A stretch of DNA of 64,000 bases, taken from positions 186,001 through 250,000 of the forward strand of contig NZ_AMZY02000007.1 of assembly GCF_000330725.2 (NCBI RefSeq), written 5' to 3'. The notes beneath the pieces were generated by a model, which was given only the letters and a program-made list of their open reading frames with translations, did not search any database and was not told the origin of the DNA. Positions 1 through 7,804 of this stretch are shown in pieces (positions within the stretch are counted from its first letter, which is position 1; each line of letters starts with the position of its first letter). The DNA is from Mariniradius saccharolyticus AK6 (GTDB lineage Bacteria; Bacteroidota; Bacteroidia; Cytophagales; Cyclobacteriaceae). Both the position numbers and the translations under genes were made by a program.

Positions 1-647
1 CGCTCATCCAATTCCTGTTTTTCTGTACGATCCTAATCATTGGCCAAACAGCAAATTCCCAGGAAATCGGATTCAAGGAAGAGGTGGCCGGCTTGGTGGA
101 AAAACTTGACCAACAAGGCTGGGAAAAGGGCGGTGTTGTCTTCACGGGCAGCTCCAGTATCCGATTTTGGAAAACACTCGCCGAAGATTTCCCGAAAACC
201 AACACCATCAATACGGGATTTGGAGGATCACAGGCGCACGAGTTGCTGCATTACCTGGAGCCTTTGGTCATACGCTACGCACCGAAGAAAGTATTTATCT
301 ACATCGGCGAAAACGACATCAACGCCGGCAAATCTGTCCGCCAGACCATGACAGAAATCAGCCTCATCATTGACCGCCTTCAGGCAGAACTCCCGGATGT
401 GGAATTGTACTTCATCGGAACCAAGCCAAGCCCAAGTCGTTGGGAAAAGAGCGGTCAAATGCAGGCCTTTAATGCAGAATTGAATACCATGGCGCTTAGC
501 AAAGACAATGTGTACTACATCTCTGTGTGGGATAAAATGCTGGACAAAAAAGGACAGCCCAATGAAACGCTCTTTGTCGAAGACCGACTTCACTTGAATG
601 AAAAGGGCTATAAAATCTGGAGGAAAAGTGTGAAGGGTTTTCTATAA
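1..647 (+). CDS. SGNH/GDSL-type hydrolase, 5' end outside window
   Basis: Secreted or periplasmic esterase of the SGNH (GDSL-like) superfamily. The frame is open from base 3, and the first codons encode a hydrophobic stretch ending TANSQ, which looks like a signal peptide whose start lies before the window; the GTG at 84 is an internal codon, not the start. Family blocks are visible in order: GSSSIRFW with the nucleophile Ser, GFGGSQ (block II Gly), IYIGENDI (block III G-x-N-D) and DRLHLNEKGY (block V, Asp and His of the triad). The natural substrate cannot be told from sequence. The stop is at 645-647, and the next gene starts 95 bases on, after a repeat-rich spacer. Confidence 0.85.
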   Translation, partial: LIQFLFFCTILIIGQTANSQEIGFKEEVAGLVEKLDQQGWEKGGVVFTGSSSIRFWKTLAEDFPKTNTINTGFGGSQAHELLHYLEPLVIRYAPKKVFIYIGENDINAGKSVRQTMTEISLIIDRLQAELPDVELYFIGTKPSPSRWEKSGQMQAFNAELNTMALSKDNVYYISVWDKMLDKKGQPNETLFVEDRLHLNEKGYKIWRKSVKGFL

Positions 648-654
648 GGAATGT

Positions 655-742
655 GCCATTTTCTCAAGATCCAAGACTTAAGACTTCCGATGACAAACTT
701 TCCCAACAACTAATGACTCAATAACTATCAACTATACTCCCC
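655..742. repeat. degenerate low-complexity intergenic repeat
   Basis: The spacer is built of near-repeated words such as AAGACTTAAGACTT and AATGACTCAATAACTATCAACTA. Read on the opposite strand, these resemble the TTATTGAGTTATTGG and TCTTGTATCTTGG words in front of the two permeases at 43936-44092 and 46448-46620. It ends directly in front of the start codon at 743. It is probably a dispersed, degenerate intergenic repeat rather than a coding or regulatory unit. Confidence 0.4.
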
Positions 743-1030
743 ATGCCCATCATCAACCTCGGAATCCAGATTGTTCCCAAAAGCAAAACCCTAGATAGTT
801 ACGCGCTTGTCGACAAAGCCATTGAAGTCATCCAGCAATCAGGTATCAAACATATCGTGACTCCTTTCGAAACCGTGATGGAAGGTCCACAGGAGGAATT
901 GATGGAAATTGCCAGACGGGTACAGGAAGCAGTCCTCGCCGCAGGTGCCGAGGAAGTTTTGGTCTACTACCGCATGCAAATTCGGAAAAACAGCGACGTC
1001 AGTATCGAGGATAAAATCGGGAAATATTAA
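743..1030 (+). CDS. thiamine-binding-fold protein (UPF0045/MTH1187 family)
   Basis: Small 95-residue cytosolic protein of the Thiamine_BP family (MTH1187/YkoF-like ferredoxin-like fold), of typical family length. The N-terminal strand INLGIQIVP, the helix with VDKAIEVIQQSG and the central TPFETVMEGP segment are the usual hallmarks. Members bind thiamine or related ligands, but the physiological role is not settled. There is no signal peptide. It appears monocistronic: the next gene starts 150 bases downstream. The start ATG at 743 directly follows a CTCCCC leader, and no alternative start fits. Confidence 0.8.
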   Translation: MPIINLGIQIVPKSKTLDSYALVDKAIEVIQQSGIKHIVTPFETVMEGPQEELMEIARRVQEAVLAAGAEEVLVYYRMQIRKNSDVSIEDKIGKY

Positions 1031-1180
1031 AATCATCTGACCCCCATACCCTGAAAAATCACGGTTCCAGGCAATTTAACAGGCATTTTTTCAACTAATG
1101 TTGGCCGATTCCTTGACAAACGCCCGACCCCAATTGAAATCAATTCAATAAATTTCCGATTGGTTTTTAACTAACCTTCG

Positions 1181-2350
1181 ATGCCGATTTTAAGAAAACT
1201 ATTCGTCCTCTTTTTGTTTGGGATTTCGGTTACGCTGGCCCATGCGCAGATCAAGACAGTGAGCTATGACATCTTCAAAAATGAAATAAACGGAAACAAC
1301 CCCTTACCATCAGAAGAGGTGTTTTTTGTCCGCGGGCCCCTGCCAAAGGAAATCCTGATGGTAACCATGAAGGTGGGCCGATCCGGCAATCGCATGAGGT
1401 ATTCTGAGGAATTCGCCTGGAGAAAAGCCTTTGATTTCAATGTACCCCAGTTTGAGATCTTTGTATCCCAGCCTATCCGAAGCAATACCGAATACAACCT
1501 CGTTTTCTCATTTTTCAAAAAAGCAGAAAAGTCCCAAATCGAAGCAGTTAAGGCCAGTATTGGCAACAGCCTTGATTCATACATTCGGTCCAATTTTCAA
1601 GTAAGTGGATCAGGCATCAAGAGTTTCAACTCCGACTTGGTCATGATCAGCCAAATGAATCAAATCGTAAAAGATGCACTCGAAGACTACCGTCATATTT
1701 TGGGGCGCGAGTTCGAAGGATTCAGTGATGTGGTCAGGTTGAAATTGGAACAAAAAGACCGCCTGAACCTCAAAAAAGCGAGATTCAACATTACCGGTCG
1801 CAACAGGGAAGACAATGCCAAGGCAGTGTACGCTGCGCAGTACGTCGACGAACTTATTCTGGCTGTAAAAAATGAAGCCAATCAATACCTTGACAATGGC
1901 CTCCTGACGCTTGTGGAATCACGCCATCTGGCAAATTTTCCAACGGAGAAAAAGCCTGGCACTCTGCCATTGAACTTTGGCTATGCCTCGATCCCAATCA
2001 AAAGGACGCTTGAAAACAGGGAGTACCTCCACGGTCCATACGCCGGGATTTCAATACCCTTGGGAAATAGCAAGTTTACCAAGGTCCTCGGAAACGCCTC
2101 TTTTTCCACGGGAGTCTTCCTCAAGAATTTCGAAGCAAGCACCGGGGAAAAGATAGAAGGGACGTTTATCAGACTTCCATTTTACGCTGGAGTTGGCTAC
2201 AAGATGTTTCGCGTCTTCAGGATCAACGCCGGAGCCACGACTCTTCAAATTGAAGATTTGAATGGCGACGTTGGCCCGGTCTTGTTGCAGCCTTTCGTGG
2301 GCCTGAGCTTGGAATTCAAATTGTGGATTGGGTTTAGCGACAAAAGGTAA
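1181..2350 (+). CDS. secreted protein of unknown function with beta-rich C-terminus
   Basis: 389 residues starting with a clear signal peptide cleaved near HAQIK (about residue 23). I do not recognise the family. Residues 24-130 are beta-rich and mention no known motif. Residues 130-250 are mainly helical and charged. Residues 260-389 show alternating strands (FGYASIPI, YAGISIPL, ATTLQIEDL) and end LEFKLWIGF, like the closing strands of an outer-membrane barrel. It stops 3 bases before the OmpA-type gene at 2354, so the two are almost surely co-transcribed and may form one envelope unit. The role is unknown. Confidence 0.75.
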   Translation: MPILRKLFVLFLFGISVTLAHAQIKTVSYDIFKNEINGNNPLPSEEVFFVRGPLPKEILMVTMKVGRSGNRMRYSEEFAWRKAFDFNVPQFEIFVSQPIRSNTEYNLVFSFFKKAEKSQIEAVKASIGNSLDSYIRSNFQVSGSGIKSFNSDLVMISQMNQIVKDALEDYRHILGREFEGFSDVVRLKLEQKDRLNLKKARFNITGRNREDNAKAVYAAQYVDELILAVKNEANQYLDNGLLTLVESRHLANFPTEKKPGTLPLNFGYASIPIKRTLENREYLHGPYAGISIPLGNSKFTKVLGNASFSTGVFLKNFEASTGEKIEGTFIRLPFYAGVGYKMFRVFRINAGATTLQIEDLNGDVGPVLLQPFVGLSLEFKLWIGFSDKR

Positions 2351-2353
2351 TCC

Positions 2354-4744
2354 ATGAAAAATCGAATCCTTGTCATCTGTTTATTGACACTTTTTTCCGC
2401 CTTCGGTACCCAAGCCCAGCAGAAGGAATTCCAATGGAGAATCGGATTCAGCGGAGGCTATGCCACTTATATGGGAGACCTGATTCCCAAACCAGTACCC
2501 GGAGCGAAGAATCAAAGTCGTTTCCACCATATTTTCAGTTATAACAAAAACTATTCGACCCAGTCCTCATTCAAAGCAACACTCGAAAAGCAGCTATCCC
2601 CATCCACCGGCTTGTCCTTACACTTTGGCCAGTATTATTTCGGGATGAGTGACAGGTATGTTGACCGAAATGGCAACCTTTACCTTGAAAACCCAAACTT
2701 CCCACGCAGCCTGAACTTTACCAACAGAACCAAAGAAATCGGGCTGGCGATGGTCTTTCGTTCAGACAACGATATCCTACTTCCGGCTAGATCACTGGTA
2801 GCCCCATACTTCTCCCTCGGAATGGGAGTAATGCATTTTGATGTCTGGAGTGATTTGTTGGACGAAAATGGAGAAAAATATGACAACACAATACCGAGTA
2901 TCATCCATGACGGGGGCTACGAAACCTCGCTTCCAGAGTGGGAAACGGAGCTGAACGGAGGCTATGGACAGGTGACTCTGACGACGACACTCGGATTGGG
3001 CATACGATTTAGACTGACCAGAAATCTGGAAGCATTTGCCCAATCAGACTTTATTTTCACCTTCTCAGACTTTTTGGACGATGTCAGTGGTAGGTACCGA
3101 GAGGAGTTTTCCAGCAGTTTTCAGGAGTACGCTTCCAAACCGGGGTTCAATATCGTGGATCCAGAAAAGCCGTATCGTGGCAACCCCAATGGCCGTTCTG
3201 ACATAATATTCTATCATGGAATCGGTCTCAAATACAATTTTGGGGCAAGTAAAAGGTCCTTCAAAGGACCTAGGGTTTCTGCGGGATTCGTACAAGTATC
3301 TGGACAAATGCCCCGTAGCGCGCTAGTCATTGAAGAGGAAATACCCCAAACCACCGCCACGAGATTTGTTGGGGAAAGGACAATCAACGCAGACCAATTC
3401 CTTGTCTGGCAAAAAATCCAAAAACTGGACACGATCAAATATGAAAACCAAATCCTTGCTTGGAACCAAGAGATCCAAAAAAGAGAAAACCTCACGACCG
3501 CAGGGAAAGTGAAGGAAAGCGATCTCATCAACGTTCAGACGCAGCTCGAGCGACAATACCAAACCATTCTCGACGACAATGTCCTCTCTGCCAGCGATAA
3601 GGAAACTTTTCTTCGAAACACAGATCAAAGCAGGTTCAACGTCAGGTACAGCCTCGATAGCCTTAGAAGGAAAGAGAGAGAACTCAAGCTGGAGATCGAT
3701 AGCATTTCCCGTCTAAAGCAAGACCACCGATTAATCCCTACCGTGATGGTCGTCTATGCCGACACTACAAATTATCGCATGGCTGAAACAGTGGTTCCAG
3801 CGACGGCGGGAGCGGAAAAATCTTCCGACGAAGAAAACCGAACGGTAGAATCTACCACCATCTCTGAAACCTCAGAAATCAAGGCTGCGACGACAACTCA
3901 GGGCGCATTGACCCAAGAAGAGAAAGAACGGATCCAAGACCTAGAAGCTCAAAACAGGTATCTACAATTGGAGCGTGACCGCTTATTGGCTGAATCCGTC
4001 GCAAACGAATCCAAAGGCAAACAGAAACGCGAAAAACCGCCCAAGATCAAGAACAAAAAACGCAAGGATGAGGTGGTTATCCGGGAAGAATCCGCAGAGG
4101 AAAACGAGACAAGGCGACAACGAAGGAGAAGACTCGCAGCTGCAGGCGCCGTCGCGGGCACCGTGGCAGTATTGTCCCAGAATGGGGATAACGAAGAAGC
4201 AGCCGACAACAATCAGGGGGCCATCGAACCAATCACACCGACAGCATCGCAAAAGGAGGCGCTTTCCTTGGCTTTTGCCGCGATGACCAAAGGTGCCTAT
4301 ATGCCACAGGGCACTAGAAAAACCGATCTTAAAATGGAAGAGGAAAATCTGCCCGACACTCCCACCGAACGCAAAAGAGCCCTTCCTGCAAATTACTTCC
4401 AGCCGATCGAGACAATTTATTTTGACAGCAACCAAAGGGTCCCTGCCAAATCAGAAACCGACAAACTGAAGGAATTGGCGGAATTTGTCCGCACACATGA
4501 AGGCTATGGACTCATGCTGACCGGCTATACGGACAATACAGGCAGCCTAAACTATAATCTCAAACTTGCAGAAGACCGGATGGTCAACGTCGCCGAAGCA
4601 TTGGAAGACGAATACGGGATTTCCAAGGAGCTTATCCGTTACCAATCGGGCGGAAAAGTGCTGCGAGGTACGCAAAAGGCCAATAGTCCGCAAGATCGGA
4701 AAGTAGAGGTGAGCTTGATCGTATTGGAAGAAGACGAGGATTAA
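2354..4744 (+). CDS. large OmpA-family outer-membrane protein with barrel, coiled coils and OmpA C-domain
   Basis: 796 residues. Signal peptide to about residue 21 (ends TQAQ). Residues 25-295 form an outer-membrane-barrel-like region with Gly/aromatic strands (SGGYATYMGDL, LGLGIRFRLTRN, GIGLKYNFGA). Residues 340-480 and 540-575 are predicted coiled coil. A very basic stretch at about 554-590 (KGKQKREKPPK, RRQRRRR) runs into an Ala/Gly/Val hydrophobic patch. An OmpA-like peptidoglycan-binding domain lies at about 680-793 (IYFDSNQ, TGYTDNTG, NLKLAEDRM, QDRKVEVSL). The protein likely links outer membrane to peptidoglycan. It is much longer than a classic OmpA because of the middle linker, and is paired with the unknown secreted protein 3 bases upstream. 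Confidence 0.85.
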   Translation: MKNRILVICLLTLFSAFGTQAQQKEFQWRIGFSGGYATYMGDLIPKPVPGAKNQSRFHHIFSYNKNYSTQSSFKATLEKQLSPSTGLSLHFGQYYFGMSDRYVDRNGNLYLENPNFPRSLNFTNRTKEIGLAMVFRSDNDILLPARSLVAPYFSLGMGVMHFDVWSDLLDENGEKYDNTIPSIIHDGGYETSLPEWETELNGGYGQVTLTTTLGLGIRFRLTRNLEAFAQSDFIFTFSDFLDDVSGRYREEFSSSFQEYASKPGFNIVDPEKPYRGNPNGRSDIIFYHGIGLKYNFGASKRSFKGPRVSAGFVQVSGQMPRSALVIEEEIPQTTATRFVGERTINADQFLVWQKIQKLDTIKYENQILAWNQEIQKRENLTTAGKVKESDLINVQTQLERQYQTILDDNVLSASDKETFLRNTDQSRFNVRYSLDSLRRKERELKLEIDSISRLKQDHRLIPTVMVVYADTTNYRMAETVVPATAGAEKSSDEENRTVESTTISETSEIKAATTTQGALTQEEKERIQDLEAQNRYLQLERDRLLAESVANESKGKQKREKPPKIKNKKRKDEVVIREESAEENETRRQRRRRLAAAGAVAGTVAVLSQNGDNEEAADNNQGAIEPITPTASQKEALSLAFAAMTKGAYMPQGTRKTDLKMEEENLPDTPTERKRALPANYFQPIETIYFDSNQRVPAKSETDKLKELAEFVRTHEGYGLMLTGYTDNTGSLNYNLKLAEDRMVNVAEALEDEYGISKELIRYQSGGKVLRGTQKANSPQDRKVEVSLIVLEEDED

Positions 4745-5072
4745 TGTTTTCAATGTCGATCTATGTTTGGAATCGCGTTGTTTGGCTGAATAACAATGCT
4801 GAATTTGTTTTCTCTAAAAAACAGCAAAACAAAACCGAAAACAGCTTTTCCCGAGAGATACGGTCCGTCGCCACTGCTCCCTTCACGCAGTAACCCTTAC
4901 CTACGCCTTCTTGTAGCTCCTTTTTCTTGAAGGCCTGACCTTTGACCCAAAACATGGGCAAAATCAATACTGGCATCGCGGTGCCATTACAATTCTCAAT
5001 GAATGTAAATGATGAAGGATTCACCCGTTGACAGTTTCCCATATTGCTTCTCTGGTTGGAAAGTATTATCTA
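4745..5072. other. intergenic stretch without a supported gene
   Basis: About 330 bases between the OmpA-type gene and the PadR promoter region. A minus-strand frame (4761-5042) is open, but it has no recognisable family, no start context and an odd composition (Cys, Phe and Lys rich). No terminator hairpin, RNA gene or repeat was found. Confidence 0.4.
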
Positions 5073-5093
5073 ATACATAATTTTCTTATGTAT
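5073..5093. promoter_or_regulatory. palindromic candidate PadR operator
   Basis: Perfect inverted repeat ATACATAA-N5-TTATGTAT, centred 49 bases upstream of the padR-type start codon at 5132. It contains ACAT-N9-ATGT, similar to the ATGT/ACAT half-sites bound by PadR-family repressors. The likely reading is autoregulation of the PadR/membrane-protein cassette. The palindrome is seen directly; its function is inferred. Confidence 0.55.
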
Positions 5094-5131
5094 ATAAGAA
5101 TTTGATATATTTGAACATTGATTTCGAGAAA

Positions 5132-5476
5132 ATGTCCAACAACAACCTACTCAAGGGAAGCCTACAGACGATCATCCTCAAGCTCCTGGAGGAAAATGAT
5201 CGCATGTATGGGTATGAGATTACCCAAAAAGTGAAGGAACTGACAGCCGGTGAGCTCAAAATCACCGAAGGTGCCCTCTACCCTGCCCTCCACAAGCTGG
5301 AGGCGGAGGGGCTACTAACGACCGAACTAGAGCAGGTGGACAATCGGGTCAGGAAATATTACAGCCTGACCAAGGAAGGTAAAAAAGAAGTGCGTGCGAA
5401 GATGTCGGAGTTGCAGAATTTTGTCAGCAACCTACAGCGGATCCTTGACCCGGAGTGGAAGCCGGGTTTGGTGTAA
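5132..5476 (+). CDS. PadR-family transcriptional regulator
   Basis: 114 residues from the ATG at 5132; the TTG at 5102 only extends it with a non-conserved leader lying close to the palindrome. It is a winged-helix PadR repressor: the core GSLQTIILKLLEE, MYGYEITQKVKE and the recognition-helix region ITEGALYPALHKLEAEGLL are textbook, followed by the wing (NRVRKYYSLT) and a short C-terminal dimer helix. It binds DNA as a dimer and usually represses its own operon in response to a small molecule or membrane stress. Three HAAS-like membrane genes follow, starting 52 bases downstream. In other bacteria PadR proteins are linked to HAAS-domain membrane proteins in this way. Confidence 0.92.
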   Translation: MSNNNLLKGSLQTIILKLLEENDRMYGYEITQKVKELTAGELKITEGALYPALHKLEAEGLLTTELEQVDNRVRKYYSLTKEGKKEVRAKMSELQNFVSNLQRILDPEWKPGLV

Positions 5477-5528
5477 ACGATTAGAGCAAATCACTTCAAG
5501 AATCACATCTCTATCAAAAAATTGCCAA

Positions 5529-6215
5529 ATGCGTCAACTTTCAGAAATAGAACTACAGCATGTTCGCCATGCGATCTCAGCAAAAGGACTCCAAGCTGCT
5601 GAAATCCTCCTGGAAGTCTACGACCACTATGTGAGCCATTTACAGGAATATAAAGCGGAAGAATTTGATGCTGAGCTGGCTGCCTTGGAAGAAAAATTCA
5701 CCTATGGATATTGCCACGCACTGCAGGCAAATCTGCAGAAATCGTTTAAGGCTGAAATCTCCCGTAACCAATGGAAGGTCGTCAGGAGCTATTTCTGCTT
5801 TTCCAGACTGATTTACAGCCTTGGGCTATTGTCCATTCTTGTGACCGTTTCGATGAATCTCAAGTCTGATGAGCAATACTTGATAATGGTCTATGTTCCG
5901 CTTAGCTTACTGGTAGGGTTTTCGTTGTTCGTATTGCTGAAATGGCGCAAAAACCTCAAAATCGCAAAAGATATCTTTATCGAACAAAAGGATAGCATCA
6001 AATCCGTCACGACAGAAATCATGGTTTTAAAGATAATCCTGCCAGTACTGAGCCTAAATGCAATAATCATGATTCCCAAGACTTTTCTGGCTACCCATGA
6101 CCTATCCTTTGCACTTCTTCCTCAAATCAGCCTAGTCCTGACAATGGCACTGCTGCTCTATGGAATTTCGCTTTTTGAAGTGTGGAAAATCAAATCCAAA
6201 TCCCTGCCTGCATGA
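5529..6215 (+). CDS. HAAS-like membrane protein 1 of PadR cassette
   Basis: 229 residues from the ATG at 5529; an upstream frame extension from 5394 overlaps padR and is not used. The N-terminal 85 residues are helical and cytosolic, with the pattern EVYDHYVSHLQEY matching the DH-containing helix of its two downstream paralogues. Four hydrophobic segments follow (about residues 95-110, 120-140, 168-186 and 196-216). It resembles HAAS-domain membrane proteins that accompany PadR regulators. Its stop overlaps the next start (ATGA at 6212-6215), indicating translational coupling. The molecular function is unknown. Confidence 0.75.
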   Translation: MRQLSEIELQHVRHAISAKGLQAAEILLEVYDHYVSHLQEYKAEEFDAELAALEEKFTYGYCHALQANLQKSFKAEISRNQWKVVRSYFCFSRLIYSLGLLSILVTVSMNLKSDEQYLIMVYVPLSLLVGFSLFVLLKWRKNLKIAKDIFIEQKDSIKSVTTEIMVLKIILPVLSLNAIIMIPKTFLATHDLSFALLPQISLVLTMALLLYGISLFEVWKIKSKSLPA

Positions 6216-6835
6216 AACTCTCCAAATCCCAAATCGACTCCATTTCCCAAAGGATATCTCCAAGTATCTACTATTGGGATATCCGCGAAGAATTGGTGGA
6301 CCATTTGGCCTCGGCAGTAGAACAAGAAATGGAATTGGCATCCATCCCTTTTGAGAAGGCTGTTACCAACCAACTCGACGCCTTCAATCCAGACAGGTTC
6401 CAACGAGCTATATTGATTAACAGGCATCTAGCGACTTTCAAAAAATTGTTTGCGGGGTGGCTGGATGCTACCCATGCGGGCTTGGCCTTGTTCGTTACTT
6501 TATTAACATATTTCTTGGTCCATATAGGCTCAATCGACCCTGGACAAACCTATGCTTCATTCAGCATTTTGATGATCACCACTTACACCGCGCCATTTTT
6601 TTATGGCATTTTCGACAAAAGATTGCTTCGCCAAAGCGAGTTCCTGTCAGCGATCAATAGCTCGCTGCTGCTTTATTTCCCAATGTCTTTCGGCTTTGAC
6701 ATTTTGCTTGGCCTTTCTGTAATTCCGGTACACATTTTCATGCCGCTCTTTATGGGCTTGCTTGTCGGTCAGTTGATGATCTGCATCAGGTTGGTCAACA
6801 AAACCTATGAAAAAATCAAATTTGCTTCAAAATGA
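6212..6835 (+). CDS. HAAS-like membrane protein 2 of PadR cassette
   Basis: 207 residues starting MKLSKSQID at the ATGA overlap with the previous gene, which decides the start over an upstream GTG at 6182. The N-terminal 80 residues carry IREELVDHLASAVEQEM, equivalent to the DH helix of the paralogues, then an FEKAV helix as in HAAS domains. About four membrane segments follow (GLALFVTLLTYFLVHIG, FSILMITTYTAPFFYGIF, LLLYFPMSFGFDILLGL, FMPLFMGLLVGQLMI). The stop overlaps the start of protein 3 (6832-6835). The first 26 bases are identical to the first 26 bases of gene 3. Confidence 0.75.
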   Translation: MKLSKSQIDSISQRISPSIYYWDIREELVDHLASAVEQEMELASIPFEKAVTNQLDAFNPDRFQRAILINRHLATFKKLFAGWLDATHAGLALFVTLLTYFLVHIGSIDPGQTYASFSILMITTYTAPFFYGIFDKRLLRQSEFLSAINSSLLLYFPMSFGFDILLGLSVIPVHIFMPLFMGLLVGQLMICIRLVNKTYEKIKFASK

Positions 6836-7536
6836 AACTCTCCAAATCCCAAATCGATCAACTGAAATCCTGGATTTCCAAAAAGGGATATCCTGAAATC
6901 GACGTGCAGTACGAGATATTGGACCATGTGGCCTGCAGAATCGAAAAACTGCTGGAAGAAAATCCCAAGCTTTCCCTCGAATCCGCCTTCCAAAAAGTCC
7001 ATGCGGAGTTTGGTGTATTTGGATTCAGCAGCTTAGAGGAATCCTACAAAAAAATGATCGAGAAGCGACTCCGGGGATATTTTTGGGAAGAAGTAAGATC
7101 CTTGGCAGCAAGCGCCAAGATACTCCTGCCTTTGGGATTGACAGTTGTTTTCTTTCAAAGCAGCTATTTGTTGGAAAAAATCTTCGGATTCCAAGAAGGT
7201 GGATTGGCCTTGGTGGGTTTCGGTTTCCTGATCTTTATGGCCTTTTGGTGGTATTTCACCTTTGGCAAGGATTTCAAAAAATACCAAAACTATGCCTCTT
7301 GGCGCGGAAACCAGGGTATCTTGATGTTTACCTACATTCCCATGCAAGTGATGGCGCAGGGCTACAAGTATTTTGGCAACATCAATCTGTTGGATCCGGC
7401 AAACTTGAGACTATGGCAAATAATAATAGTGCTGCTGGTTTTCGCAGGATTTGTAGTGCTGTCCGTGCTACCAAGCCTGTTTAATCGAACGCTTCGTGTT
7501 ACCCAGGCCCTCGAGCAGATGTATGGGGAAAATTAA
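6832..7536 (+). CDS. HAAS-like membrane protein 3 of PadR cassette
   Basis: 234 residues, again starting MKLSKSQID. The N-terminal part has YEILDHVACRIEKLLEE then LSLESAFQKVHAEFG, the clearest HAAS-like helix pattern of the three: DH helix, short loop, second helix ending in FG. Four membrane segments follow (about residues 95-115, 123-142, 160-175 and 192-215). It is coupled to gene 2 by an ATGA overlap and is the last gene of the cassette; 268 bases without a gene follow. It is probably an inner-membrane sensor or stress protein under PadR control, but the function is not known. Confidence 0.75.
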   Translation: MKLSKSQIDQLKSWISKKGYPEIDVQYEILDHVACRIEKLLEENPKLSLESAFQKVHAEFGVFGFSSLEESYKKMIEKRLRGYFWEEVRSLAASAKILLPLGLTVVFFQSSYLLEKIFGFQEGGLALVGFGFLIFMAFWWYFTFGKDFKKYQNYASWRGNQGILMFTYIPMQVMAQGYKYFGNINLLDPANLRLWQIIIVLLVFAGFVVLSVLPSLFNRTLRVTQALEQMYGEN

Positions 7537-7674
7537 GCCATCAGGCCTAGATATAGATTTTCCATCCTGCGATTCGATATGGATACCATTGGACCCCAAA
7601 ATGGCTAGAGATTCTTGATCGCTTCCTGGGCACTGTCGGGTAGCAAAATATCGATAGCACCCACGAACAAAGAG

Positions 7675-7787
7675 AAATCGCTACTTTGTCTTCAAATTTG
7701 AGTTTTTGGCATTTGAAACATGAAGACTTTCAAATCGCCCATTATTAAAGGCTGGAATTTCATTTTTTCCCTCAAATCGCTATTTTG
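7675..7787 (+). repeat. 14-base near-identical direct repeat upstream of kinase gene
   Basis: AAATCGCTACTTTG at 7675-7688 and AAATCGCTATTTTG at 7774-7787 differ by one base. Both end in a TA-n-TTTG word that is one base short of the Bacteroidota -7 consensus. They may be two promoter elements or regulator sites for the kinase gene at 7805. The function is inferred only from position. Confidence 0.3.
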
Positions 7788-7804
7788 GAAGCAAATGTCA
7801 GTTG

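Noticed and set aside
4761-5042. 93-codon minus-strand open frame between the OmpA-type gene and padR
   Set aside because: No recognisable family, no promoter or start context, and odd composition; it probably stays open by chance.
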